Below are positions 1 to 55,969 of a stretch of DNA of 64,000 bases, in pieces; positions within the stretch are counted from its first letter, which is position 1; each line of letters begins with the position of its first letter. The notes below the pieces were generated by a model, which saw nothing but the letters and a program-made list of their open reading frames with translations, was not told the origin of the DNA and ran no database searches. Both the position numbers and the translations under genes were made by a program. Source of the stretch: Caprimulgus europaeus (Eukaryota; Chordata; Aves; Caprimulgiformes; Caprimulgidae); NCBI GenBank assembly GCA_907165065.1, contig OU015539.1:13608816-13672815 (forward strand), in the 5' to 3' direction.

Positions 1-3000
1 CTATATAGCCAAGACTGTATATTCCCTATTGTGATTTATCATATAACTAATTAATTGTCAAAGGCCTGTTTAAGGAAGCTTCCTTCTTGAGTTCAGCCCA
101 CATGCAGACTACCTTTGGGATTTTCAGAGGCCCAAGGGAATTAAAACAATCAATACCCACACAAAATATCAATAAAATTACTGACTTTCTACTTAGTAAC
201 TGAACTCCTGGCAGTGGGAACTTTTTCCCCCCCCACTATTGTTTTGCATTTTTTCCATAATGATTTTAACCTGAAGCTCATTATCTCTCAGAGTAGCATA
301 GTTTTGTTTGTGTATAGCAAAGCACTGCACTTGCATTTGTAGGTGTGGAAGTACCTGCAATCTGTGACACTGTTACCTGGCAGCAGTAAAGCCTGAATGT
401 TCTCACTTAGGGCAAATGGTCCACAGCCTCGGCTTTCAAACCAGCCACAGATCCTCTACTCTGCACAGGGATTCTTCACACTGCCAGTATTTCAGATAAA
501 TCAAGTAGCTTTCGTAAAAGGGCGGAGGAGGAAGACAGCCATGAAACCTGGCACTGCTCTTTGCCCTCTATAGCAGGAGAAACGTTGGGTTTTTTTTAAT
601 ATTAAGCATTCATAGATCCTGCCCACAAGTTTGTAGCAAGAATTAATAAGAAACTGAATACCAAATCCTCAAATCAGTGTGCACTATAAGAAAACCCCTT
701 AAACTGGGCAAAATAATGCAGCATCAAGGGGGGGGGTTGCATTTTGTTTTGTTTTTTTAAGAGAGAATAATAGAAACAAGGACTTTGTACAGCTACAACA
801 TCCCTCTAAATTTAGTGTGGCAGATCACGAGTTGAAAATAGTGCAGAGATTCATTTCCAGCAGCATTCAAAATAAAATACAACTAATCTTATCCCTATGT
901 AGGATTGTTTTCTCTGTGAAATGTCTTGGGGAAAAAAATAAAAGATTAGAGATGAGACCATGTTTAAGATGTATCAGAATTTTGATGCTGGGCAGCACTT
1001 ACGTGCACTATCATACAAACAGCAGCAAACAGGTATTAACTTCACTGCAGGATGCAAAGCAGCTGCAGATCTCTGTAAGAACTGCTCTCAGTAAAGTATG
1101 AGCTACTGGTAGGAATATTAGGCACCTAAATATGGAAACTCACATTCTAATTAAAAAACACCTAAATAAATTTCGCGGGTTAAAAAAAAAAGTTGGAAAA
1201 GTTGTTTTTTTTCTGACAATGGTTAAAGAAAGAACAATCCCTTTTCCCTCAAAAGTAATTATCCCCTTCAGCACATGCTTTAAATTTTTGCTGATTGGTG
1301 GTAACACAAAGCTAAAGATAATACTTTGTATTGCACATACCTTCATAATAGAGAAGCTTTATTCTTTTATTGTAGAAGATTTTATGGGAAAAAAAATCTA
1401 TTTTCTCCAAGTTGAATGTTTTCATAACAACTTATGTTTCACTCTATAGTATTAGTTAAGAAAACAACTCTGACTTACAAGCACAACAATCAATTGGCAG
1501 CATGCTAAAACTGTAAAAGAACTTCAGAGTGGCACACCATTGTGATTGAGAGAGCTAAAATCATGCTGAGGGTATAGTGAGAACTGACAAGTAACAGGAC
1601 TGAACATCGTGTTTGGTTTTATAATTTTTGTAATAAGTAGCCTATAAGGCCAGTTTATAAAATATAGTAAAGAGAAATGCCTTACTCACTTTACAGGAAT
1701 TAGTTTGTAGAGAATTTATAGGAAATACTTTGCAGGGTATCCTTGGTAGGAGCCTGATGTCCTAATACAGTCCCAGGTACTTGTCAGCCTAAGCCCATAG
1801 CTCCTCAGTAGGCACCTGGGCAGCCCCATGCAGGCACAAACACTCTGTCTTCCCACTTGGTACCACAAGTGGAAGTGTCAGAACCACTTATGCAGGGTAC
1901 AATTCCAAGATTATAATGTTCCCTCCTATATGTAACTATTCCTGATTCTCTCTTTTTCTCATGGTTGTAAGTAGCCTGTCCCAGAATGCTTTCCCCAGGC
2001 TATATTTGTCTTCTGTGATAAGAAGGCAAGACAAGCTACTGGAAGCTTTCTGCATGTCTGCATTTTAGCAGTTCAAATGTGAAGGGGGATGTCATGCACT
2101 GAGGCTTAGCTATGGAGGTTTTTAATGTACAATCGTCTGCTGTCTTTCATCTACAGCATAACAGCAATGTGGTGGAGACAACAAGAACGACCACATCCAG
2201 CTGGAGCGCACTGACAAGTGAGGATTTTCTCACATGTGCCAGGAATACATCCTCAGTACAAGCTCAGTGTAATTGGGCAGAAAAAGTAAGATTGCTTTCT
2301 ACATATTCCAAATCCTGAAACTGGCCATGGCTTCCTTAACAAATGCTGAACTGCCTATTTTTTCAGATGGGGTATTACCACATCATAAAACAGCACTAGT
2401 CATTTCCCCATTTAATTGTATTTTAGGCCATGAAGGCTCAAGATACTACAAGATAAGGAATGGATCATGCCAGAATTAGATAAAACCTCTGCTTTCTTCC
2501 ACTATTGGGAACACTGCTGATTATATTAGTCATTGACCCATAATTAAGAGACTACATCAATAATAAAGAAAGAAGAGTTGACATTTAATCCTTGAGTGTG
2601 ATCTGCCTTCTAGGAAAATGGTGACATGCCTCAGAGAAAAGTCATTTACACTGTCTTAGTGTGAAGAAGGATAAGCATTTTGTCCCTCTGTGTCATTTAT
2701 AAATCTAGCTACTTTTCTCCATCTATTTACTATGGTATTTTAAACATTTCTGTTCATGTACACATGGGTTTAAATATATCACCAGAAAAGGCAACACTGT
2801 TATCATTGAGAAGGTAGTTATTTAATTAAGTACTTCAATAACACAACAGAAAAAAAAAAGTCTCTGCATCTGTTTGTCTGCCTAGAGACATAGAAATGTG
2901 AATATTGTCATGGTTTAAAAAACAAACACAGCTTTCCTGCAACCACACGATCTAGGACAAATCATTACAAGTAAGCCAGGCAACTTAATACACTCAAATA

Positions 3001-4548
3001 ACTTTTTCCTGTGAACAATTCAACCACAAAATATGCCCACCCACTCTGTTTTAACACAAATTTGTTGCATTCAAATTCTCTACTCCAAGAAGAAAAGCCA
3101 TGTTACAAACTACGTTGTACTCACCTGTTAACGCTGGCATCACTGGTGAGAAATTTGTATATTAGGTAGAGAATAGACTTATTTCTGTTGTCCTTCTCTC
3201 AGTCTGGACTTTGAGTCTTGATCATTTGCATGATTTGTAGACCACTGCATGCCACATGCACTGACTTCTTTATAACAATGCTGATTTATTTGAAAACAGA
3301 AAATTTGCCCCTACCTAGATGTATATGTGATGGGGAAGCTGCCTTCCCCTGTGTGAAGAAAAAGCAACCTGGAGGCAGGAGCACAACGAACACACCTCAA
3401 TCATCTCAGTTCCTTCTGTTATCTTAACCAGCTACGATCTCTGTATGAATGGCTTGATACCTGTTATAAGTGATTGCTCTGAACTGGAATTCTCTCACCC
3501 AGCTTGAAGAACTCTTCAGGTTTTGATTCCTGCTATGCATGTCACTCTTGCACTAAGATGGAGCTGCCTGACTTTCACTAAGTAACAGTACACAATTTTC
3601 TCTGCCCTACCAAGTTCATACTTCACATTCAAAGATCTATGTCATCACAATTCTTCGTGAATAATCAAAACAGAAACATACATATCTCCTTCTCTCTCTT
3701 TCTCTCTATCATTCCTTGCTGTTGGAACTGCTGATGATCAAAAAGTGCTTCTGGGTCTCCCTCCTCTGAAAATTTCAGGTTTTATGCTGGAAGAAGGAAG
3801 GAGGGTAACAAAAAAAAAGTTGTTACTTGAAAAATTATAATCTACTTGGTTTCAAAGGATAACCCTGGAAAGCTATTTCACCCTGTCAAGGAAATACTTA
3901 TCACAAGACTTTAATAAAAGCTTAACTTTGTGCCTAGTGTTTCTAATCAAATGTTTTATATTTAGTCTTTCTTACACTCTCTCTGTTAAGCAGCATTAAC
4001 ACTCAAAAGCCTCAAGCTGTTGCCAGCAGGAACATGAGGTTTCAGTGCCTCTCCAGAACTGCTTAGGAGGTAAGAGAACAAAAATTTCCAGAAAAGTAGT
4101 TTGAAACTTTTTTTTTTTTTGGGGGGGGAGCTTTACATAAAGAATAACCATGAGCAGCTTTCCCTCCCACTTCCCTATTGTTTAGAAAAGTCCTCGTCCT
4201 CCAAAAAGCTGTCCGATTTCTGTGTTACTCAGTTTATGTTTATCTCAGCCTCTGTGTCTCCCAAACTTTCTTTTAAGCACCATATAAACAAAGTCTGTTA
4301 TAACTATTGAAGACTAATGAGTTCTACTGATGTCTGGAAAATAAATGGTGAGAAAAGATAAGAGGAGGACAAACTAAAAAAAATGGACAGTGGAGGCTCG
4401 TGGGAGGAATAGCCTTTAAAGATTATTTGAGAAAATGAAAAGCAACTGAAATTCAATACAAATACTAGAACCTCAGCATTAACAATAACAGTTTTCCATA
4501 CTAAGCATTTCCAGGGCTAAAGCATCCTTTGCCTTCAAATTTTTACTT

Positions 4549-4672
4549 CAGGCCCCAATCCAGCAAAGTACTTAAGTCTGAGTAGTACTATTGAACTCAA
4601 CCTATGTCAATGGGATTGGCTCATGCTTAAATTTAAGCATGTACTTAAGTGCTTTGCTGGATCAGGGCCTTG
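4549..4672. mobile_element. Palindromic MITE-like element
   Basis: Arms GGCCCCAATCCAGCAAAGTA and the inverted copy GCTTTGCTGGATCAGGGCC flank a core with CTTAAGT repeats and a partly palindromic centre (TGTCAATGGGA). The form resembles an old family of non-autonomous DNA transposons abundant in turtles and crocodilians and present as relics in birds; the family name was not recalled with certainty. Confidence 0.7.
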
Positions 4673-5424
4673 TTTATTCTAGTCTATGGTTACCTTATAA
4701 GTGGGAAGTATCTATCAAGCACAATTAGCTTTCAAATGTGTGAGGGTTATCCATTGCTAACCATGCAGCAGTTTTGTGATACCGGATGAAGCAGGTATCT
4801 GCAGTACATCAGACTACATCTTTTCCACACAGACAAACAGTTCGAGTTGAACATCAGCCATTCAGACCTAAGTATCCAAGAGTGGCCAGTCTCAATGTAC
4901 TTTGAAATTAATTCCTTAAAACTGCCTTGCAGTGGTTGTTACACTAATAGTTTAGCACCTTCATTGGACATTGTATTATCATACACATCCAGCAAAGAAC
5001 ATTTTTTTTTCTTACCTGTAATCCATGATCTGCTTGAAGCTGAACACGCTTCACATTTCAACAAGTTCCTTACTAGAGAACAGAAGTCTTATTGATTACT
5101 TTTCCTCTTTCATTTTAGCTGCTTTCAGTGAAGATCAAAAATAACCTAAGTTACATTGTTGTAAATATAGATAGACCCTGAGTCCCACCACAGTGATGTA
5201 CTATTATGTTTCCTCCAACAGTGCAGCAAATGCAGATCCAGTAATAGAGGAAGAAGTATTCCAACAGAGGCAATTTTTTTGCTGCCTTCCTTAGGAAGAA
5301 GGAAATAAATCTTTCTCCATAAAAATAATTTGCATGACTTGTGAGCAGCCCACCTGGAGCCTCTTCAGATTTCAAGAAGGAAATTTTGGAATCTGCTCGA
5401 GAAACTTCTGAAGGTCAGAGAAAA

Positions 5425-5480
5425 AAAACCCAACCAATCAACCAAAAAAAACCCCAAACAAGCAAAGAAAAAACAAACAG
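5425..5480. repeat. A/C-rich low-complexity tract
   Basis: Runs of A interrupted by CC/CCC/CAA. Part of a dispersed class of (A)nCCC-type tracts in this window. Confidence 0.8.
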
Positions 5481-8420
5481 GAACCCCTGAGAACAAGAAC
5501 AATGGCAAAAGAAAAATTGGGCAGAAAACCACTGGAGAACAAACTCAGTATCAGGAGCTTATCATAAATTGATAATAAGGGATATTAGACTTATCTGATT
5601 TATAATCCTAAGGGTCAGCTCCTTACAGGTAAGGTGCTGGCTTCTGTACACTAGATCTGGTCCTTAAATGGTGTAAAGGTGACAGCTTTTTCGCATTAGC
5701 ACAGGTCCCAGGTGGACATCTCTTTAATGAAAGGTGGCTGAGAATCTCACAGCAGCTACTCTGAGTCTGACCCTGCTTTATCAAAGTCAACATACAGAAA
5801 ACATGTATCAGCTACTGCATACCAAGCTCCTTAAAATCCTTTGACATGAAATCATGGTTTTCAGTCCTGTTATTAAGGCAAGAGAGTTTATAAAACTTAT
5901 TTAGATTCAGAGCTTGAATCTCATATTTGTAAAGTGCTTAGATTATTTGTACATGCGTGCTACTCAAATTAAATTGATTTTTAAAATCTTATTGCTCTGT
6001 GTACCCATATACACCACCCCTTTATATATATAAATTTGCTTATGGATAGAATATTTTTTTTTAAATCAGAATTTTTCTGAAATGTACTTACAAATTTGAA
6101 AAGATAACACGGTCAAAATGGCTAAATGATGAGTTCTTAAAATGTTAGAGTGGCAGTAATAAATAGATCAAAGATTTCCCAATGCTAATAACCACATGAG
6201 CAATAAACAACAGTATTTCCTATCCTGTAATGAATGTCATTGTTCCAATCCTTTAGGCTTACATTTTTCTGCCTGCACACAGGCACGCACAGGCTCACAG
6301 AGCAGATGTGAAAGTCTCTAATGTAATTCATGCTCCAGTTCAGCAACTGTGAGGGTATGCCGAAGACAACGCTGTGACTAAGACAGCCAAGAAATTCCTG
6401 AGAGAATAAGAATGACTGTTAACAGTTCTGAGAAACTCTTCCTCTGGGTTATTATCCCATAGAGAGAGATAGTGGGTTTTAGTGGTCTTAACCAAACAAA
6501 CAGCTCTGAGAAACTGGACATATTCCCTCAGAGATTACAGCACATGAAAAACAAAAAAAATCTTATGTTAAAAGCAGTTTGAAGCATTCTTGATAGTGTC
6601 AGTGAAGTACTTGGGCTTCTTCCTGCTTTGTGCATCAGATCAGAGTTTCCATACTCCCAAAGGAAACCATGCACTGGCTGAAAAAAAAAAGAGAAAGTCC
6701 CATTTGCCCTACTGTTATCTTTTCACAGCTGGCTTGACTGAACAGGGGTGAGCCATGGGCACACACAGTGACTATTACAGCCACCAGAAAATAATGCAGT
6801 AGCAACTCAAATGGGCTCTTGTTTATATTATTTACATCTGGGACACTCTGCTCACACACACCAAAGTAACTGAAAAGACAAGTTGCTTGAAAACTGTGTT
6901 TTCTTGTAGCTTTCTCCAACTCCTTGAGCTAGCTGGCAAATGAAAGATGTGATCTAGTCCCACGGCACTGAAAGCCAGAAATAAAGTAAAAAACTACCTG
7001 ACCAATGGCTTAAGATCATTTTAAGATTTCAGAAGTGTCAGCCTCCTTTTTTCTAACACCACCTCCTTACATTGGCTAACACAGGTTAAACACAAAGTAA
7101 TGCTTTCTAACATACATGAAGGAGCAGTAACTATTTCCTTAACTGCTTCTCATGCATTTTAAGCTGTATTCAAGCAACTCAAGTTACCAGGGTACATGGG
7201 AAGAAGAAAAATCATTCTGTGACTAAGAAGCAAGGCTATAACTCAACTGTTGGTACTCCCACAGATCTCCCAGCTCAGTCTTATGTGCTCCTTTTGTCTC
7301 TGACAAAATACCACCAGGAAAAACATTTCTAATACCTAACCCTTAAGTTTTCTGTGTTATAATTCTTATTGTGCTGAGACAGCAATGAGCACAATCAAGC
7401 ACTGGTTGCAGGCTGAAGGTCATTACTGGTGAATTACTGTGGCTCTCTATTTGCTGGTACCTAGCACCAGAGCCTCCCTTAAGGGAACATTTGATAGCAT
7501 CACTCATCTATCTGCCTTGTCATACAGCCCAGATGGTTGCAGTATGTAGGCAACCAGGAACCAGAGCAGCAGGAGGAGTACGTCCTGCTGCAATTTTCCC
7601 TCTAATGCTATTCTTGATACATTTAGATTAGTTTGTTAGTTAGGAAGTCTACAGCTCTGGGTTGATCCACCCAAAGACCTAGCAAGCAAATTAAATAAAT
7701 CGGAGCAACTGCACTCAGTAGCTTGCCAACTATCAAATGACCAGATTTGCCCATATAAACTCAGTAAAAGATTACTGCAGCTTAGCCAAGTGACAATTCC
7801 CTACTGAGTGAATTTTCTTTTGAGTTCCAAAAGGGTGGCATTCTGTTGCAAATGGGTCTGTTACTAAAGATCAACTCAGAAATCTGTGTACTTCAGCAGA
7901 TTAACTATTACTATGATGTACAAACCCAGACACAAAGAGGAAACGACTTCTTCCATTTGGCAAATACAATTTTATTTCAGGATTCGTTGTAAGAGTTAAA
8001 ATTTTAAACATTCTAACACATTTACCCTGCCAGACACATTAATTGGCATACTGGAACAATACTGCAAATTAAGGAAGTCAACATAACTAATCATCTCTGT
8101 ATAAGTACAGAGCTCTCAGGAACATAATTGTGTTACAGAAAGGATGGTTTCCACACCTTGAAAAGGCAAGACTTCAGTGGGAATTTGATGCCAAAGAACT
8201 ATAAACTGGCTCTTGTTAGTCCAGGCAAGAAAAATCTAAACACAACATGAAAAACAGAATACAAACTGACCAAACTATGCTCAATGGCAGTCCTTGTCAA
8301 TGATCTTGCAAAAATTCCTAGCTGTATGTCTATAGAATGATTTGAAATTACTGAAGTTACCTGAAGAATCTGAAGTCAATTTTAGGTCTGAAGTTCAATT
8401 TATACGTCTGATTGCTCACA

Positions 8421-8426
8421 TTTATT
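8421..8426 (-). terminator. Candidate poly(A) signal for USH1C a-form
   Basis: Reverse-complement AATAAA about 100 nt after the TAA stop, giving a short 3' UTR. A second AATAAA on this strand at 7971-7976 could serve a longer UTR. Sequence motif only. Confidence 0.45.
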
Positions 8427-8527
8427 TAAAATAAAGATGCATTTCATGTGGTTACTGATTTCCTATTAATTTACAGAGCAGCAGGTTTCTGTAGGGGAAA
8501 GACTTGATATCTCCAGTGTAGCCTTCT

Positions 8528-52698
<44,171 letters not shown>

Positions 52699-52865
52699 GG
52701 TGCGCGGGTGCGGGCGCTGCGCGGAGCGGCTGCGCCGGCGAAGCCGCGCCCCGAGGCAGTGGGAGGCGCGCCCGTCCCGCGCGCCCGCCGCCGCCCTGTC
52801 TCGCCGCTTTAGCGGTACGGGCCGGTGGCAGAAATCACCTCGCTGCGACCCCGGGCGTCGGTTGT

Positions 52866-55474
52866 TTTAAGGCCAAAGCGAAAGACAAAACAAAAAGCAA
52901 AGCCCGCTCCTACCCCAGAGCGTTACCCGGCCCGGCACAGCCGCCTCCTCCCTGGGCTGTTACGACTGGTGCTTCTGCAGCACCGCACTCACACCCGAAC
53001 TCCTCTTTTGTATTCGTAGGTATCTGTGTCACTAGCCCTACTATTTAAAAACCACGAAAATGTGAAATTTAAAGCATGCTAACACCTGGAGGAGAAAAAA
53101 AAATAATTTGCTTCAATAAATTGCTCTACTGCAAATAATCTCTTTTTTATTATTTTTAGGTAGGCAGGGTAAATCAGATGTATCACTAAATCAGATTTAC
53201 ACCAGCCTTTCCCACTAACAGAATATTGTTGCTTACAAATGTAGCCTCTGACATGCCTACTGTGAGTAACTGCCTAAGAATCAAGCTCAGAGTACCTGAA
53301 AAGGAGCCTATTTCAGACTAGTCTTAGGTAATTTTGTCTTGGGTTAGTTCTTCTCCCATTTTCCCTAAAGTCGTACACAATAATAAAGACTTCTACAATC
53401 AAGGCTGCAAGCAAGTGGAGGAGACCAGCTAACCGATGTGCCTTGGTCTCCCCGCAAAATCAGCTTTACCCACAGAACTCCTGGGAGAGCTTACCTGCTC
53501 CTCCTTCCAACAGAGTAGAAACTCATATGAATACTTGTAAAGGCATGACATAAAAATTCCATACTGCCCAATACAGACTAGATTCTGTTTTATTACTTCT
53601 GTGTGATTACCTTCATAAGCTACACCAGCTCCTTCAGAAATTGCTCTTACCCCGTTCAGAAGATGGCTTTGCTGTACTGGAACATTTCAGTGGTAGGTAC
53701 ACTACCCATTTCTCATATCAGGTGTCAGGAATAAGAGAGGAAAGCATCTTAAGCCTGTGTACAAACAAATACAAAAACTGTTTTCAGAATACAATTTTTC
53801 TCTTAGAATTACAACTACTAGTACACAAATCATTTGCCTTCTACCTAAGGTAAGTTCCAGTATCACACAATATTGAAAAGCTATTCTATCCAAGCACACA
53901 GCTATAGAATTTCTTCTTATAAGGAAGAGAGATACATGACATTTAAAGGACACATAAAACACTATTTATGTTTTCTTTAAATTTACAAATAGGCTAAACC
54001 AGTCATTGACATCTATCGATTGCTTCTAGAAGGCTTTACAGGAATATATTTTTTATACTCTGAAAGTTATGTCTATTTGAAAGAAAGTTTTTTTTTTATC
54101 ATATAGATAAATTTTCCAGGAGTCAGAAACACCTCCATGTAGTAAAATATTGTGCAGTTAACTTAATTTGGTGATGTGAAAACTGCCCTGAATAGGTGAA
54201 GAATAGAGCACAAAAAGGATAATGAACTTGGTAGGCTGTTTGTCTGCTCTGTTATGTGAATTCCTGTACCCTACTGTGCATAAATATAAAGCAAAGAAAC
54301 CCACAAAGCTATCCCATGGTCCAGAACTAGAAGTTCAATAATCAGAACACTTATGAGATAGTTCTCAAGTTTCCCTTATTTCAAATATATTAAAAGATGG
54401 TACAATTATGATTGTTTATTACTTTTGGACAATTAAACCTTTCATAGCAAAAAATCAAATTGCATCTAAATTAGCCTTAAACTAGTTTCAGTTATTGTTT
54501 TCTACTTGTGGCATTAAGGGAAAATTAATAAATTGGGCAGCCCATTTAGTTGGCAAAGAAATACATTTAAATGTGTTGTGACTGATTCCTGTTGCTTTTG
54601 ATCTACTTTCATTAATGTAATCTGGATCAGAGAAAGTGCACTAAAGCTAAGTGCATGGTGCATTCAGAGTAGATGGGCTCTGCTACAGGCTGAGGCTAGC
54701 ACATAATTCTGAAAATCTGTTTGGGGTTATTGGGAAAAGGCTTTGCTGAATTAAAGAGTATCTTTTCTGTCTTGCTTTCTTTTCTCTCATACACAATCTC
54801 CCTCCAACTTTTACAGGACAGAACAGAATTCTCAGTGAAAACATCACTAGTTTTCCATCATTTCATTTAGAAATGAAGCACTTATTGCAGCAAGAAATAC
54901 AATCCACGGGGACAAATAACAAAGGCAGAAAAGAGATCTTTTTAATGACTTGCTGTTAACAGACTTCCCAAAGCAGTCCGAAAAGGCCCCTTTTCATCTG
55001 AGACAGTTTCTCACCTGGTATGAGCAGCTTCTAAAGCTTCGGTTATAAGATATGCACACCTGAAGAATGACGGGGAGAGAGGCAGCAGCAGATGGGAAAG
55101 GGAAGAAAACAGAAAAAAAAAGGTAACAGCAATAGGAAGAGGGAAGATAAAAGGGAAGAAAAATAATGGAAGAAAGGGAAAACAGACAGAAAATCTAATC
55201 ACAAGGGGAAAAAAACCCAAAGCAAACTGGAAAAGGGTCCACAGAGAGCTCCAAATTCTAGTGTGAATTTATAGTAAAAAAAAGTTATGAGAGGCTATGG
55301 AAATAATCCATGTGCATTTTAATAAACCTTGTCTTACTCATGCCTTTCATTACTCAAGTTCTGACACCTGTTCCATTGGGTCGGGCCAATGCTCCCTGTC
55401 AGCACCGACAACGTTTGCTGCTTCCCAGCACAAGCAGGCAGCTTTCCGCAGGCTGGCAGGTCGCAGCCGTGCGA
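52866..55474. other. Intergenic gap between divergent USH1C and OTOG
   Basis: About 2.6 kb of mostly AT-rich, non-repetitive sequence between the two CpG islands. No coding exon was recognised. It is the natural place for shared or separating regulatory elements, but I identified no specific site. Confidence 0.6.
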
Positions 55475-55917
55475 CATTCCCAGGAGCAAAGGCAAAGCCC
55501 CGGGGTTGTCCCCGGTAGAGACGAGGCGCAGCCCCGCACCGCACGTCACCGGGGAGGTTTCAGCCCCTGCTGAGAAGCCGCGGCACCAACCGCTTCTTAA
55601 ACCCCAGGAGGGCAGAAAAGGGAAATAAACGTGGGGATCCGGCGAGGTCAACGCCCGGCACGGGCAGCCAGGGACAAGCCTCAGTGAGGCGGGAACGTCC
55701 CGGCTGCAGGGGTACCGGCCGGCCTGGGACCGGGAGCCCCGTTGCAGAGAGAGGGGCGGTGTCTGGGGTGGGTGCTCGGGGCAGGGCCGGGGGCGGAGGG
55801 CCGGCGGGAGGCTGATAAACCCCCGGCCGCCCCGCCCGTAAGGGCGGGATGAGTTTAGGGTGCAGGTAGCATTCCGCACTGTGGGTCGCAGCTCCGCGGG
55901 AAGCAGCTCCCTCCCGC

Positions 55918-55969
55918 ATGGAGGCCCGACTGGTCCTCGGGGCGCTGCTATGTGCCTGGCTGCCGCCGT
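55918..55969 (+). CDS. OTOG: OTOG exon 1 (start codon, signal peptide)
   Basis: Encodes MEARLVLGALLCAWLPP plus one base. A charged n-region and hydrophobic core are typical of a signal peptide and resemble human LLCVWLPW. Length 52 nt, phase 0 to 1, donor T|GTGAGC. The ATG has G at +4 and lies in a CpG island. Confidence 0.85.

Larger units (their letters stand above)
1..8420. other. Intergenic region 3' of USH1C
   Basis: AT-rich sequence with no recognisable gene. It holds a palindromic MITE-like element near 4.55-4.67 kb, an A/C-rich tract at about 5.42-5.48 kb and scattered homopolymers. In mammals ABCC8 lies on this side, but no ABCC8 exon was recognised. Two open segments with splice-like borders (2157-2285 and from 4833) are discussed under findings and rejections. 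Confidence 0.6.

Noticed and set aside
4833..5095. Plus-strand open segment after a strong acceptor (starting KQFELNISHS)
   Set aside because: No good donor or poly(A) partner, includes a phenylalanine run from a T-tract, and cannot be linked to other exons.
5605..5720. Second possible MITE relic
   Set aside because: Only a loose resemblance (TGGTGTAAAGGTGA-like) with no clear inverted arms.
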